Assembly (NCBI RefSeq): GCF_021699195.1
Contig: NZ_SSXE01000058.1
Coordinates: 1 to 47,551, forward strand
Source: Nonomuraea sp. MG754425
GTDB taxonomy: Bacteria; Actinomycetota; Actinomycetes; Streptosporangiales; Streptosporangiaceae
DNA: 47,551 bases
Direction: 5' to 3'
The notes beneath the pieces were generated by a model. That model searched no databases. It saw only the letters and a program-made list of their open reading frames with translations, and was not told the DNA's origin. The position numbers and the translations under genes were made by a program. Shown here piece after piece: positions 33,112-41,050 of the stretch. How positions within the stretch are numbered: position 1 is the stretch's first letter; each line of letters begins with the position of its first letter.

Positions 33112-34041
33112 ATGGATCTGTTCCTGCTCATTGTCTCGGTGGCTATCGCGGCTTACGCCGCCGTCACCATCCGGGCCCTGCGAAAGGGCCACGCCGCCAT
33201 CAGGGCCGAGGGCACGGGGGCCCTTTACCGTGATCTCGGCCACTACGACCTGGCCTATCTCGTGGGCGGCCCGCGGCGGGCGGCCGACACGGCGCTGGCC
33301 GTCCTGGCCGAACGCGGCGCCATCCGCGTCTCGCGCGGCGGCCGGGTGCACCGGGTCGTGCGCACCTCGGTCGAGGGGGACCCACTTGAGGAGACGGTGC
33401 TGGGCGCGGTGGCCGCCCGGTCGGGCCTGCCGCTGGTGTCGCTCAGGGCCGAGGTCGGCGGGAGCCTCGCGATGGAGGCGATCAAGCAGCACCTCACGAC
33501 GCTGGGCCTGCAACGCTCCGACGGCGCGTTCGACGTGGCCGCGCGGCTCGCTCGGCGGCTGCGCCTGCTGGCCGTGCCGGCTCTGGCCGGCTTCGTGATC
33601 GAGGGGCTGACCGTCGTCCTGGCCCCGAACCTGTCCGCCGGGCTCGCCACGCTCGTCTTCGCGGGCACGGCGCTCGTCTCGGAACTCGTCCACGCGGGGC
33701 ACCGGCGGGCCACGCGGGTCACGGTCACCGCGTCCGGCCAGGAGGCGATGGACTCGGCCAGGCGGTCGCACGTCAGGGGCGTGGCCAAGGGGCCGGTCGC
33801 GCTCGCGCTCTACGGCGTCGGCGAGGTGCGCGACAAGAAGCTGCGGACCGAACTCGGCCGCCGCCAGGTCCAGCGCGGCCGGGGCGGCGGCGGGACCGCG
33901 TACGTCGGGGGCTCCACGAGCGGCAGCGCGTCAGCTTCGGCGGGCTGCGGCAGTGGGACGTCGGGCTGTGGCAGCGGGACGTCGGGCTGCGGCGGGGGCG
34001 GCGGCTGCGGCGGTGGCGGCTGCGGAGGCGGAGGGAGCTGA
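33112..34041 (+). CDS. TIGR04222 membrane protein with a Cys/Gly-rich C-terminal tail, candidate modified substrate
   Basis: A 309-aa protein. One helix at residues 2-20, then a cytoplasmic-looking region with GALYRDLGHYDLAYLVGGPRRAADTALAVLAERGAI, typical of TIGR04222. Two helices lie at about 163-195, then a basic linker. The last ~45 residues are low complexity: Ser/Ala/Gly with Cys at 279, 286, 293, 299 and 304, the first three in Gly-Cys-Gly-Ser-Gly-Thr-Ser heptads. GAGGGGAGG precedes ATG 33112. The MNIO gene starts 2 bp after its stop. As I recall, TIGR04222 proteins usually end this way and neighbour DUF692 genes. The tail is the obvious candidate for enzyme modification; the chemistry is unknown. 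Confidence 0.85.
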   Translation: MDLFLLIVSVAIAAYAAVTIRALRKGHAAIRAEGTGALYRDLGHYDLAYLVGGPRRAADTALAVLAERGAIRVSRGGRVHRVVRTSVEGDPLEETVLGAVAARSGLPLVSLRAEVGGSLAMEAIKQHLTTLGLQRSDGAFDVAARLARRLRLLAVPALAGFVIEGLTVVLAPNLSAGLATLVFAGTALVSELVHAGHRRATRVTVTASGQEAMDSARRSHVRGVAKGPVALALYGVGEVRDKKLRTELGRRQVQRGRGGGGTAYVGGSTSGSASASAGCGSGTSGCGSGTSGCGGGGGCGGGGCGGGGS

Positions 34042-34043
34042 CC

Positions 34044-34859
34044 ATGGCGGGGCTGGGAGTGGGCATCGGCTGGCGGCCGGAGCTGGACCTGACCATCGAG
34101 CGGATGGCCGGCGTCGGCTTCGTCGAGGTGGTCGCCGAGAACATCAGTCCCGCCCGTCTGCCCGAGTCGCTGCGGGAACTGCGAGACGGAAGCATGCCGG
34201 TGATCCCCCACGGGGTGTCGCTCGGTGTCGGCGGCGCGGAGCCGCCCGACCCCGGCCGGCTGGCCTCGCTGGCCGCGTGCGCGGCGGCGCTGGACGCGCC
34301 GCTGGTCAGCGAGCACCTGGCGTTCGTACGGGCCGGCGGCGTGGAGGTTGGGCACCTGCTGCCCGTGCCGCGCACGTGGGACGCCCTGCGGGTGGTCGCC
34401 GACAACGTGCGCCGGGCCCAGGACGCGCTGCCCGTCCCGCTCGCCCTGGAGAACGTGGCGGCCGTCTTCGGCTGGCCCGAGGACGAGCTGACCGAGGCGC
34501 AGTTCCTGGCCGAACTGGTCGAGCGCACCGGCGTGGGGCTGCTGATCGACGTGGCCAACCTCTACACCAGTCAGGTCAACCTGGGGTTGCCCGCCGTGGC
34601 GGCGCTGGACGCGCTGCCGCTGGAGCACCTCGCGTACGTCCACGTGGCCGGCGGCTACGAGCACGACGGCCTCTGGCACGACACCCACACCACGGCCGCG
34701 CCTCAGGCCGTGCTCGACCTGCTCACCGAGCTGTGCTGCCGGGCCACCCCGCCCGGCGTGCTGCTGGAGTGGGACGACGAGTACCCGAGCGACGCCGTGC
34801 TGACCGATGAACTGTCCAGGATCAGGGCCGCGATGGCGATGGCCGGAAGGGCCCGGTGA
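34044..34859 (+). CDS. MNIO (DUF692) multinuclear non-heme iron oxidase
   Basis: A 271-aa TIM-barrel protein. Family members (MbnB, TglH, ChrH, bufferin enzymes) use two or three irons to modify Cys or nearby residues in ribosomal peptides. Ligand-type residues are in place: His56 (IPHGVSLG), Glu90-His91 (SEHLAF), Glu136-Asn137 (LENVA), Asp169 (IDVANLY), His200 (HVAGG), His207, then WHDTHT (His212, Asp213, His215) and Glu242 (LEWDD). Length is normal. It lies 2 bp after the Cys-tailed protein gene and overlaps the next gene by 4 bp, so all three are coupled. The Cys-rich tail next door is the likely substrate. Confidence 0.92.
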   Translation: MAGLGVGIGWRPELDLTIERMAGVGFVEVVAENISPARLPESLRELRDGSMPVIPHGVSLGVGGAEPPDPGRLASLAACAAALDAPLVSEHLAFVRAGGVEVGHLLPVPRTWDALRVVADNVRRAQDALPVPLALENVAAVFGWPEDELTEAQFLAELVERTGVGLLIDVANLYTSQVNLGLPAVAALDALPLEHLAYVHVAGGYEHDGLWHDTHTTAAPQAVLDLLTELCCRATPPGVLLEWDDEYPSDAVLTDELSRIRAAMAMAGRAR

Positions 34860-35275
34860 CACCGAGGGAGTCGCGGCGGCTCGCCGGCGAACAGGGGCCG
34901 CCGGCGCAGCCGCGGCGACCCACTCCGGAGGATCGGCTGCGGCTGGCCGAGGCGCAGAGCCGGGTGGTGGCCGCCCTGGTCACGGGGGCCGAGCCGCCCG
35001 AGGGCTTCGACCCGGCGCGCCTGCGGGCGCAGGCCGCGAGCCTGGTCGCCAAACGCCGTGGCATCGTGGTCAGGATCCGCCCGGACACGGCCGCCGCCGC
35101 GGGCCTTGGCCTGGTCGCGGAGTTCGCCGCGTACGCGCGGGCCCGCGCCACGCCGCCGCCCGGTTACCGGGCCGACGCCGACGACTTCGCCGCCTGGCTG
35201 CGCGGGCGCGGCCTGCTGCCGGACGAGCCGGCTCCCAGACGCCCCTGGTGGTCCCGCCTGCCCGGGCTACGCTGA
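34856..35275 (+). CDS. MNIO partner protein (SCO6045-like)
   Basis: A 139-aa soluble protein starting at GTG 34856 within the GTGA overlap with the MNIO stop. A Pro/Arg-rich start is followed by the block LAEAQSRVVAALVTGAEPPEGFD, then LRAQAASLVAKRRGIVVRIRP, and a helical C-terminus with DDFAAWLRGRGLLP. The first block resembles the N-terminal substrate-handling part of known MNIO partners (DUF2063/MbnC/TglI type), and actinobacterial proteins like this are kept beside DUF692 genes (SCO6045-like, from memory). It probably brings the Cys-rich tail to the enzyme. Confidence 0.75.
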   Translation: MTPRESRRLAGEQGPPAQPRRPTPEDRLRLAEAQSRVVAALVTGAEPPEGFDPARLRAQAASLVAKRRGIVVRIRPDTAAAAGLGLVAEFAAYARARATPPPGYRADADDFAAWLRGRGLLPDEPAPRRPWWSRLPGLR

Positions 35276-35300
35276 TCGTAGCAAGCGCTTGGGAGGCGAG

Positions 35301-36182
35301 ATGCGGATCGTCAACATGGGCGAATGGCCCCTGGGCCCGGAGGACGAGCGGGAGCACGAGCCCGGCGGCGAGCCGCTGTGGAACGAGTCCTGGTACTTCG
35401 ACTTCGTCTCCGAGGACGGCCGGCTGGGCGGCTACGTCCGCCTCGGCCGCTACCCCGGCTGGGGCCGCGCCTGGTACTGGGCCTGCCTGGTCACCCCGGA
35501 CGGCCCCCGCGCCGCGGTACTGGACCACGAGGCCCCGCTGCCCGGCCCCGGCCTCAGTGTGCCGGGCAGCGGCTACGAGGCCGTCCACGACCTCGTCGAG
35601 CCCTTCGAGCGGGCGCGGGTCCGGCTGCGCTCCGGGCGGCTCTCGCTCGACCTCGAGTACCGCACGGTCGCCGGCGTCTACGGCTACGCGCTCACCCCCC
35701 GCTACGAGATCCCCTGCGAGGTCACCGGCACGATCGACGGCGTCGCCTTCCACGGCCACGGTGAGCGCGACCACAGTTGGGGCGTGCGTGACTGGTGGTC
35801 GTTGTCGTGGTTGTGGAGCAGCGCCCGCCTGGCGGACGGCACGTACCTGCACGGCATGCGCGCCAACCTGGGCCTGGAGGTGGCCTGGCCGGCGTTCCTG
35901 GCGGCCGAGGGGGAACTGGCCCACGCGGAGGGCTTCTCGGCGGCCACCGACTTCGACGGGGACCGTCCGGCGCGTACCGTGCTGGGCTTTCCCGGGTGCG
36001 TCACGACCGTGCGGCCCCTCGCGTTCGCCCCCGTGACGCTCACCTCGCCGCACGGGGCGGTGGCCGAGTTCCCGAGGGCGATGTGCGCGTACGAGACCGA
36101 GGACGGCCGTACGGGGCACGGCTGGACGGAGTGGCACCAGCCGCCGGGCTGGCGGGAGCACGCCTGGGTTCCGGGGGTTTAG
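35301..36182 (+). CDS. lipocalin/CrtC-like (DUF7064-type) protein
   Basis: A 293-aa soluble protein with many aromatic residues. The marker is FHGHGERDHSWGVRDWW (about residues 151-167), found in the DUF7064/7065 group related to the CrtC hydratase fold, a double lipocalin-like beta barrel. The N-terminus (WNESWYFDFVSEDGRLGGYVRLG) fits the first barrel. GGGAGGCGAG directly precedes ATG 35301. It lies 25 bp after the MNIO partner gene, so it may be in the same operon, but I know of no functional link. Family enzymes would act on hydrophobic substrates. Confidence 0.75.
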   Translation: MRIVNMGEWPLGPEDEREHEPGGEPLWNESWYFDFVSEDGRLGGYVRLGRYPGWGRAWYWACLVTPDGPRAAVLDHEAPLPGPGLSVPGSGYEAVHDLVEPFERARVRLRSGRLSLDLEYRTVAGVYGYALTPRYEIPCEVTGTIDGVAFHGHGERDHSWGVRDWWSLSWLWSSARLADGTYLHGMRANLGLEVAWPAFLAAEGELAHAEGFSAATDFDGDRPARTVLGFPGCVTTVRPLAFAPVTLTSPHGAVAEFPRAMCAYETEDGRTGHGWTEWHQPPGWREHAWVPGV

Positions 36183-36211
36183 GGGGCATTCGCCGGGAAA
36201 CGCAGAGGGGG

Positions 36212-36757
36212 GTGGGAGGACTACGCTGCGTCGATGGTTCCTATCTGACCGTCACGCCCGTGGCGTGCACGGATAGCGTCGGCGCGCCGTACGAGATCAC
36301 CCTTGAGCTGCACCGCGACGGCGCTCCCTACGGCAGTGTGGGGGAGCGCTGCGGCTGGCAGCTCGCGCGCCTGGCGCGCGGGGTCGACGAGGCCCGCCGG
36401 GGCGGGGGAGCGGCCACGCGGTGGGCCGACCCCGACGACCGCTTCCCGGGTGGCGAACCCGACAGTGAACTGTTCTCCTTCCGCTACCGCACCAGGGCGG
36501 GGCGCGGCGGCGGCGAGCTGAGCTGCCAGTTGCGCACCATCCCCATGTGGCAGCCGGCCCAGGGTGAGTGGCGGCTGACCAGGAGGGCCTACGTCGAGGC
36601 GTGGGGCGTCACGGGCGTGGGCATGCGGGCGGTCCTGACCTCGGCCGAGTTGTCGGTGTTCGTACGCGGTCTGGTGAATGAGGCGGAAGGGTGTCTGGAA
36701 GGTAGAGATCTGGCGAGGAATGCGGGAGACGGAGCAGGCACGGGCGATTCGCGGTGA
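36212..36757 (+). CDS. uncharacterised 181-aa protein
   Basis: Coding bias is clear from about 36230 to the stop at 36757. The product has a beta-rich start (YEITLELHRDGAPYG), a charged middle and AELSVFVRGLVNEAEGCLEG near the end. No family is recognised and there is no membrane segment. The start is uncertain: GTG 36212 is open, but its GAGGGG is only 1 nt away, and a GTG about 45 bp further in is an alternative. Confidence 0.5.
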   Translation: MGGLRCVDGSYLTVTPVACTDSVGAPYEITLELHRDGAPYGSVGERCGWQLARLARGVDEARRGGGAATRWADPDDRFPGGEPDSELFSFRYRTRAGRGGGELSCQLRTIPMWQPAQGEWRLTRRAYVEAWGVTGVGMRAVLTSAELSVFVRGLVNEAEGCLEGRDLARNAGDGAGTGDSR

Positions 36758-36813
36758 TAATTGCCTGTTAGGGCAAACGGCCAAGGGCAACCGCACCGCT
36801 GGGGAGGCACTCC

Positions 36814-37575
36814 GTGGGCCTGCGCGATCTGGTCTACCGGCTGTACGAACACCGGCTGGAGGCCAAGCTGTCGAAGGACAGCGTCCCCCGGCATGTCGGG
36901 GTCATCATCGACGGCAACCGCCGCTGGGCGCGCGCCAGAGGCGAGCGTGACGTCTCCACCGGGCACCGCAGGGGCGCGGACAAGATCTTCGAGCTGCTCG
37001 GCTGGTGCCGCGAGAGCGGCGTCGAGGTCGTCACGGTCTGGATGTTGTCCAACGACAACCTCAACCGGCCCAGGGAAGAGCTGGAGCCCCTGCTGCGCAT
37101 CATCGAGGACGTGACCCAGGAACTGGTGACGCAGGGCTGGCGGGTCAGCCCCGTCGGAGCCCTTGACCTGTTGCCGGACCGTACGGCTAATGTCCTAAAA
37201 AATGCAAAAGAAGCGTCATCACACCGTCCGGGCCTGATTGTGAACGTTGCAGTTGGGTATGGAGGAAGACGTGAGATTGCCGATGCGGTGCGCTCACTGC
37301 TCCAAGAGCACGCGAGCAGGGGAGCGAGCATCGAGGACCTCGTCGAGGTGCTCGATGTCGAGCACATCGCGGAGCATCTCTACACTCGCGGCCAGCCCGA
37401 CCCGGACCTCCTCATCCGGACCTCGGGAGAGCAGCGCCTGTCCGGTTTCATGCTCTGGCAGAGCGCCCACTCTGAGTTCTACTTCCACGAGGCCTACTGG
37501 CCGGACTTCCGCAGGGTCGATTTCCTGCGGGCGCTGCGCGATTACGCTGCGAGACATCGGCGATACGGTTCCTGA
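36814..37575 (+). CDS. uppS: isoprenyl transferase (cis-prenyl diphosphate synthase)
   Basis: A 253-aa enzyme of the UppS/Rv1086 family, adding isopentenyl units in cis to make carrier lipids for the cell wall. Conserved regions: VGVIIDGNRRWAR with the catalytic Asp, LSNDNLNRPREEL, VNVAVGYGGRREI, and DLLIRTSGEQRLSGFMLWQSAHSEFYF at the end. GGGGAGGCAC precedes GTG 36814. Chain length (short C15 type or long C50-55) cannot be read from sequence with certainty. Confidence 0.93.
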   Translation: MGLRDLVYRLYEHRLEAKLSKDSVPRHVGVIIDGNRRWARARGERDVSTGHRRGADKIFELLGWCRESGVEVVTVWMLSNDNLNRPREELEPLLRIIEDVTQELVTQGWRVSPVGALDLLPDRTANVLKNAKEASSHRPGLIVNVAVGYGGRREIADAVRSLLQEHASRGASIEDLVEVLDVEHIAEHLYTRGQPDPDLLIRTSGEQRLSGFMLWQSAHSEFYFHEAYWPDFRRVDFLRALRDYAARHRRYGS

Positions 37576-37612
37576 CCCGACAATCGGGTATCCAGGACGT
37601 AACGTTGGAAGT

Positions 37613-37634
37613 GTCCGGTCACAGGCCGGACATT
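37613..37634 (+). terminator. possible weak terminator after uppS
   Basis: GTCCGG (37613-37618) pairs with CCGGAC (37626-37631) around a 7-nt loop and is followed by ATTT. The stem is only 6 bp, so it may be partial. Confidence 0.4.
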
Positions 37635-37745
37635 TCGGAGAGGTCCCGCCTTTGCACCAAAAACTGCCGAGGGGGCCGGACTCCGGCGCTGACGGCGGTT
37701 CGCGGTCGGGGACGTGGGTCCGGTCCGATTCCCACCTCGTCTGCA

Positions 37746-37769
37746 GGGTGCCCGCACCTAGGGGCACCC
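37746..37769 (+). promoter_or_regulatory. hairpin abutting the phoH ribosome binding site
   Basis: GGGTGCCC (37746-37753) pairs perfectly with GGGCACCC (37762-37769). The right arm touches GGGGGAG (37770-37776), the Shine-Dalgarno for GTG 37782. Folding could hinder or expose ribosome access. The rest of the 206-bp gap from uppS shows no other clear element. Confidence 0.45.
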
Positions 37770-37781
37770 GGGGGAGAACGT

Positions 37782-39101
37782 GTGGCAGTGTCCTCGAGTA
37801 ACCCTACTCACCAGTCGGCCAAGCGCACGTACGTGCTGGACACCTCGGTGCTGCTGGCAGACCCGGCGGCCATGACCAGGTTCGCCGAGCACGACGTGGT
37901 CCTTCCGATCGTGGTCATCACGGAACTGGAAGGCAAGCGGCATCACCCGGAGCTCGGCTACTTCGCGAGGAAGGCCCTGCGCTACCTCGACGAGCTACGG
38001 GTCGAGCACGGCAGGCTGGACGAGCCGATGCCCACGGGGGACGGCACGATCAGGGTTGAGCTCAACCACAGCGACCCATCCATTCTGCCGGTCGGCTTCC
38101 GCCTGGGCGACAACGACACGCGCATTCTGACCGTGGCCCGCTCGCTGGCCAGCGAGGGCTGCGACGTGGTCCTGGTGTCCAAGGACCTGCCGATGCGGGT
38201 CAAGGCCGCCTCGATCGGCCTGGCGGCCGAGGAGTACCGCGCGGAACTCGTGCACGAGTCGGGCTGGACCGGGATGGCCGAGGTCCAGGTGACCGCCGAA
38301 GACGTCGAAACGCTCTTCGACGCGGGCACCGCCGACTTCGAGGAGACCAGAGACCTGCCCGCGCACACCGGCCTGCGGCTGCTGTCGGCCAAGGGCTCGG
38401 CGCTCGGCCGGGTGCAGCCGGACAAGTCAGTACGCCTCGTCCGCGGCGACCGCGAGGTCTTCGGGCTGCACGGCCGCTCCGCCGAGCAGCGCATCGCGCT
38501 CGACCTGCTGATGGACCCGGAGATCGGCATCGTCTCGCTCGGCGGCCGGGCCGGCACCGGCAAGTCGGCGCTGGCGCTCTGCGCGGGCCTGGAGGCGGTC
38601 CTGGAGCGCCGCCAGCACCGCAAGGTGGTCGTCTTCCGTCCCCTCTACGCCGTGGGCGGCCAGGAGCTCGGCTACCTGCCCGGCACCGAGGGCGAGAAGA
38701 TGGGCCCGTGGGCGCAGGCCGTCTACGACACGCTCGGCGCGATCACCTCTCCCGAGGTGATCGAGGAGGTGCTCGACCGGGGCATGCTGGAGGTGCTCCC
38801 GCTCACGCACATCCGCGGCCGGTCGCTGCACGACGCGTTCGTGATCGTGGACGAGGCCCAGTCGCTCGAACGCGGGGTGCTGCTCACCGTGCTGAGCCGG
38901 ATCGGGGCCAACTCGCGGGTGGTGCTCACCCACGACGTGGCCCAGCGCGACAACCTGCGCGTCGGCCGGCACGACGGCGTGGTCGCGGTGGTGGAGAAGC
39001 TCAAGGGCCACCCGCTGTTCGCGCACGTCACGCTCACCAGGTCCGAGCGCTCCCCGATCGCCGCGCTGGTCACGGAGATGCTCGAGGACATCACGATGTG
39101 A
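37782..39101 (+). CDS. phoH: PIN-PhoH fusion protein (PhoH2-like RNase/ATPase)
   Basis: A 439-aa protein. The N-terminal PIN domain (about residues 15-155) starts with YVLDTSVLLADP and has acidic residues at DNDTRILTVA, fitting a metal-dependent RNase. The PhoH ATPase follows from about 235 (HGRSAEQRIALDLLMDPEIG), with Walker A GGRAGTGKSALAL and Walker B AFVIVDEAQSL. Mycobacterial PhoH2 with this architecture unwinds and cuts RNA. GTG 37782 has GGGGGAG at 5 nt. A strong terminator follows. Confidence 0.93.
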   Translation: MAVSSSNPTHQSAKRTYVLDTSVLLADPAAMTRFAEHDVVLPIVVITELEGKRHHPELGYFARKALRYLDELRVEHGRLDEPMPTGDGTIRVELNHSDPSILPVGFRLGDNDTRILTVARSLASEGCDVVLVSKDLPMRVKAASIGLAAEEYRAELVHESGWTGMAEVQVTAEDVETLFDAGTADFEETRDLPAHTGLRLLSAKGSALGRVQPDKSVRLVRGDREVFGLHGRSAEQRIALDLLMDPEIGIVSLGGRAGTGKSALALCAGLEAVLERRQHRKVVVFRPLYAVGGQELGYLPGTEGEKMGPWAQAVYDTLGAITSPEVIEEVLDRGMLEVLPLTHIRGRSLHDAFVIVDEAQSLERGVLLTVLSRIGANSRVVLTHDVAQRDNLRVGRHDGVVAVVEKLKGHPLFAHVTLTRSERSPIAALVTEMLEDITM

Positions 39102-39102
39102 G

Positions 39103-39140
39103 CGGCCGGGGCGGGCCGCCGGCGCGGCCCGCCCCGGCCG
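39103..39140. terminator. strong bidirectional terminator
   Basis: A perfect 16-bp GC stem (39103-39118 with 39125-39140) and a 6-nt loop fill the space between the stops of the convergent phoH and lipoprotein genes. Confidence 0.85.
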
Positions 39141-39641
39141 TCATTTCAGCTCGCCGCAGGTGTGCCGCCCCTCCACCCTGGAGGGGCGGCCCGCGTTCTC
39201 CCGCACGACCTTCACCAGCTCGAACGCCGCGTCCTGCTGCGCGGTGCAGACGATCTGCGCCATGCCGAGCTTGGTCAGCGTGCCCTCGCCGCTGATGTAG
39301 ACGGTCAGCGTCGAGGTGCGCGGGAGCTGCATCTCGTCGCGCTGCGGCGGGTTGATCGAGTTCTTGGTCCTCATGTACGCGAAGCCGCGCAGCGCGGTGT
39401 CCCGGTCGCCCAGCGGCTGGGTGGAGGCGTCGAAGAGGGCTCCGAGCAGGCTGTCCACCGTGTCGTCCTCGACGTCGGCCGGCTCCAGCGCCAGCTCGCC
39501 GTCCCTGATCAGGTAGATCGTCTTGGACGGCGGCGGGATGCGCACGGTGGGGGCGTTGCCCATCTCCTGGACGTCGGTGGGTGAGATGCCGCAGGCCGCC
39601 GTCATGGCGAGCAGCGCGATGGCCGGGATGATGGCTTTCAT
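39141..39641 (-). CDS. GerMN-like lipoprotein of a two-component operon
   Basis: A 166-aa exported lipoprotein: signal peptide with lipobox LLAMTAAC (Cys about residue 17), then one GerMN-like domain (TIYLIRDGELALEPADVEDDTVDSLLGALF, about residues 41-70; LTVYISGEGTLTKLGMAQIVCT further on). ATG overlaps the stop of the sensor kinase (ATGA), so it is coupled. In actinobacteria, lipoproteins beside sensor kinases (LpqB with MtrAB, CseA with CseBC) modulate the kinase; the same role is inferred here. Confidence 0.83.
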   Translation of the reverse strand: MKAIIPAIALLAMTAACGISPTDVQEMGNAPTVRIPPPSKTIYLIRDGELALEPADVEDDTVDSLLGALFDASTQPLGDRDTALRGFAYMRTKNSINPPQRDEMQLPRTSTLTVYISGEGTLTKLGMAQIVCTAQQDAAFELVKVVRENAGRPSRVEGRHTCGELK

Positions 39642-41050
39642 GCGTGCGGGAGCCAGACCGTGAAGAGGGTTCCGGGGTTCTGGAGGCGTACGGAGATCGT
39701 GCCGCCGTGCAGTTGGACGTTGGCGCGGGCGATGGCCAGGCCCAGGCCGCTGCCGTGGCTGCGGGCCCGGCCGGCGCCGGCCTTGAAGAAGCGGTCGAAG
39801 ACGTGCGGCAGCGCCTCGCGCGGGATGCCCTTGCCGTGGTCGCGGACCTTCACCTCCAGGCCGTTCTCCGTCGCCCTGGCGGTGATCACGACGGGCGGCA
39901 GGCCGTGCTTGAGCGCGTTGCCGACCAGGTTGGCCACGATGACGTCGAACCGGCTGAGGTCGAGGTTGGCAGTCAGGCCCTGGGAGGCGGTGACCGTCAC
40001 CTTGTCGATCCAGCCGCGCACCTCCAGGCAGTCGTGGATGGAGTCGGCCACGGCCACCGGTTCGAGGTGCAGCGTGGCCGTGCCGGCGTCGAAGCGGCTG
40101 ATCTCGATGAGGTGCTCGACCAGCTCGCGCAGGCGCTCGATCTCCCTGAGCACCAGCCGTACGGCCTCGGCGGGCGCGTCGGGCAGGTGCTCGGCCTCGT
40201 CGGAGAGCATGTCGGCCACGGCCGTCATCGCGGTCAGCGGGGTGCGCAGCTCGTGCGAGACGTCGGCCACGAACCTGCGTGACATGGCCTCCAGCGAGCG
40301 CAGTTCCGTCACGCTCAGCTCCAGGGCCGCCGCCGCGTCGTTGAAGCGGGCGGTCAGTCCCGCCAGCTCGTCCTGGCCGTGCACGGGCAGGCGGGTGTCC
40401 AGGCGGCCCTGGCCGAGCGCCTCGGCCGCGGCGCTGAGCCGCCGCACCGGCAGCAGCACCTGCCGGGCCGACAGCAGCGCCACGACCAGGGCGATCAGCA
40501 CGATGACCATGCCCGTCTGGGCGAGCGTGGTCCTGAGCGTGGCGAGCTGGCGCTCGTCGTCGTGCATGGGGAAGAACACGAACGCCCGCAGGCCGGTGGC
40601 CTCGGGCCGGCCGGCGTTGTCCCGGTAGACCTCGGCGCCGACGATGAGGAACAGCTCGTTGCGGATGATCTTGCGCTGGGTGACGAGGCTCTGCTTGGCC
40701 CGGCCGTACAGCTCGTTGGGCACGTCGCTCATCGACAGGGGGCCCTCGGTGGACAGCAGGGCGCCGTACTCGACCAGCGCGCTGCGTCCGGGACCGCTGA
40801 GCGCGTGGGCCACGCGGTCGAGGTCCTTGGACGTGGGGGCGGCCTCCCCGGGCCGCGGCTTGCCGATCGAGAAGTCGATGCTGGACAGCTCCCTGGTCAC
40901 CAGGTCCAGGGAGGTGGTCTCGGTCCTGGTGATGAGCGCGGACTTGGCCAGCTCGAAGCCGATCGTGGCGACCAGCAGCGAGGCGGTGACGGCGACGAGC
41001 GTGAAGGTGATGACCAGACGGGCGCGCAGCCCCGTGGGACGGGGGATCAC
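39638..41050 (-). CDS. sensor histidine kinase with HAMP domain
   Basis: A 470-aa kinase. TM1 is about residues 12-33, an extracytoplasmic sensor domain about 34-177, TM2 about 178-196, HAMP about 197-250. The HisKA motif is VSHELRTPL with His266; the HATPase has the N-box (IVANLVGNALKHG), DHGKGIP and GSGLGLAIA. GTG 41050 overlaps the response-regulator stop (GTGA), which decides the start. The architecture resembles CseC/MtrB-type envelope sensors. Confidence 0.92.
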   Translation of the reverse strand: MIPRPTGLRARLVITFTLVAVTASLLVATIGFELAKSALITRTETTSLDLVTRELSSIDFSIGKPRPGEAAPTSKDLDRVAHALSGPGRSALVEYGALLSTEGPLSMSDVPNELYGRAKQSLVTQRKIIRNELFLIVGAEVYRDNAGRPEATGLRAFVFFPMHDDERQLATLRTTLAQTGMVIVLIALVVALLSARQVLLPVRRLSAAAEALGQGRLDTRLPVHGQDELAGLTARFNDAAAALELSVTELRSLEAMSRRFVADVSHELRTPLTAMTAVADMLSDEAEHLPDAPAEAVRLVLREIERLRELVEHLIEISRFDAGTATLHLEPVAVADSIHDCLEVRGWIDKVTVTASQGLTANLDLSRFDVIVANLVGNALKHGLPPVVITARATENGLEVKVRDHGKGIPREALPHVFDRFFKAGAGRARSHGSGLGLAIARANVQLHGGTISVRLQNPGTLFTVWLPHA

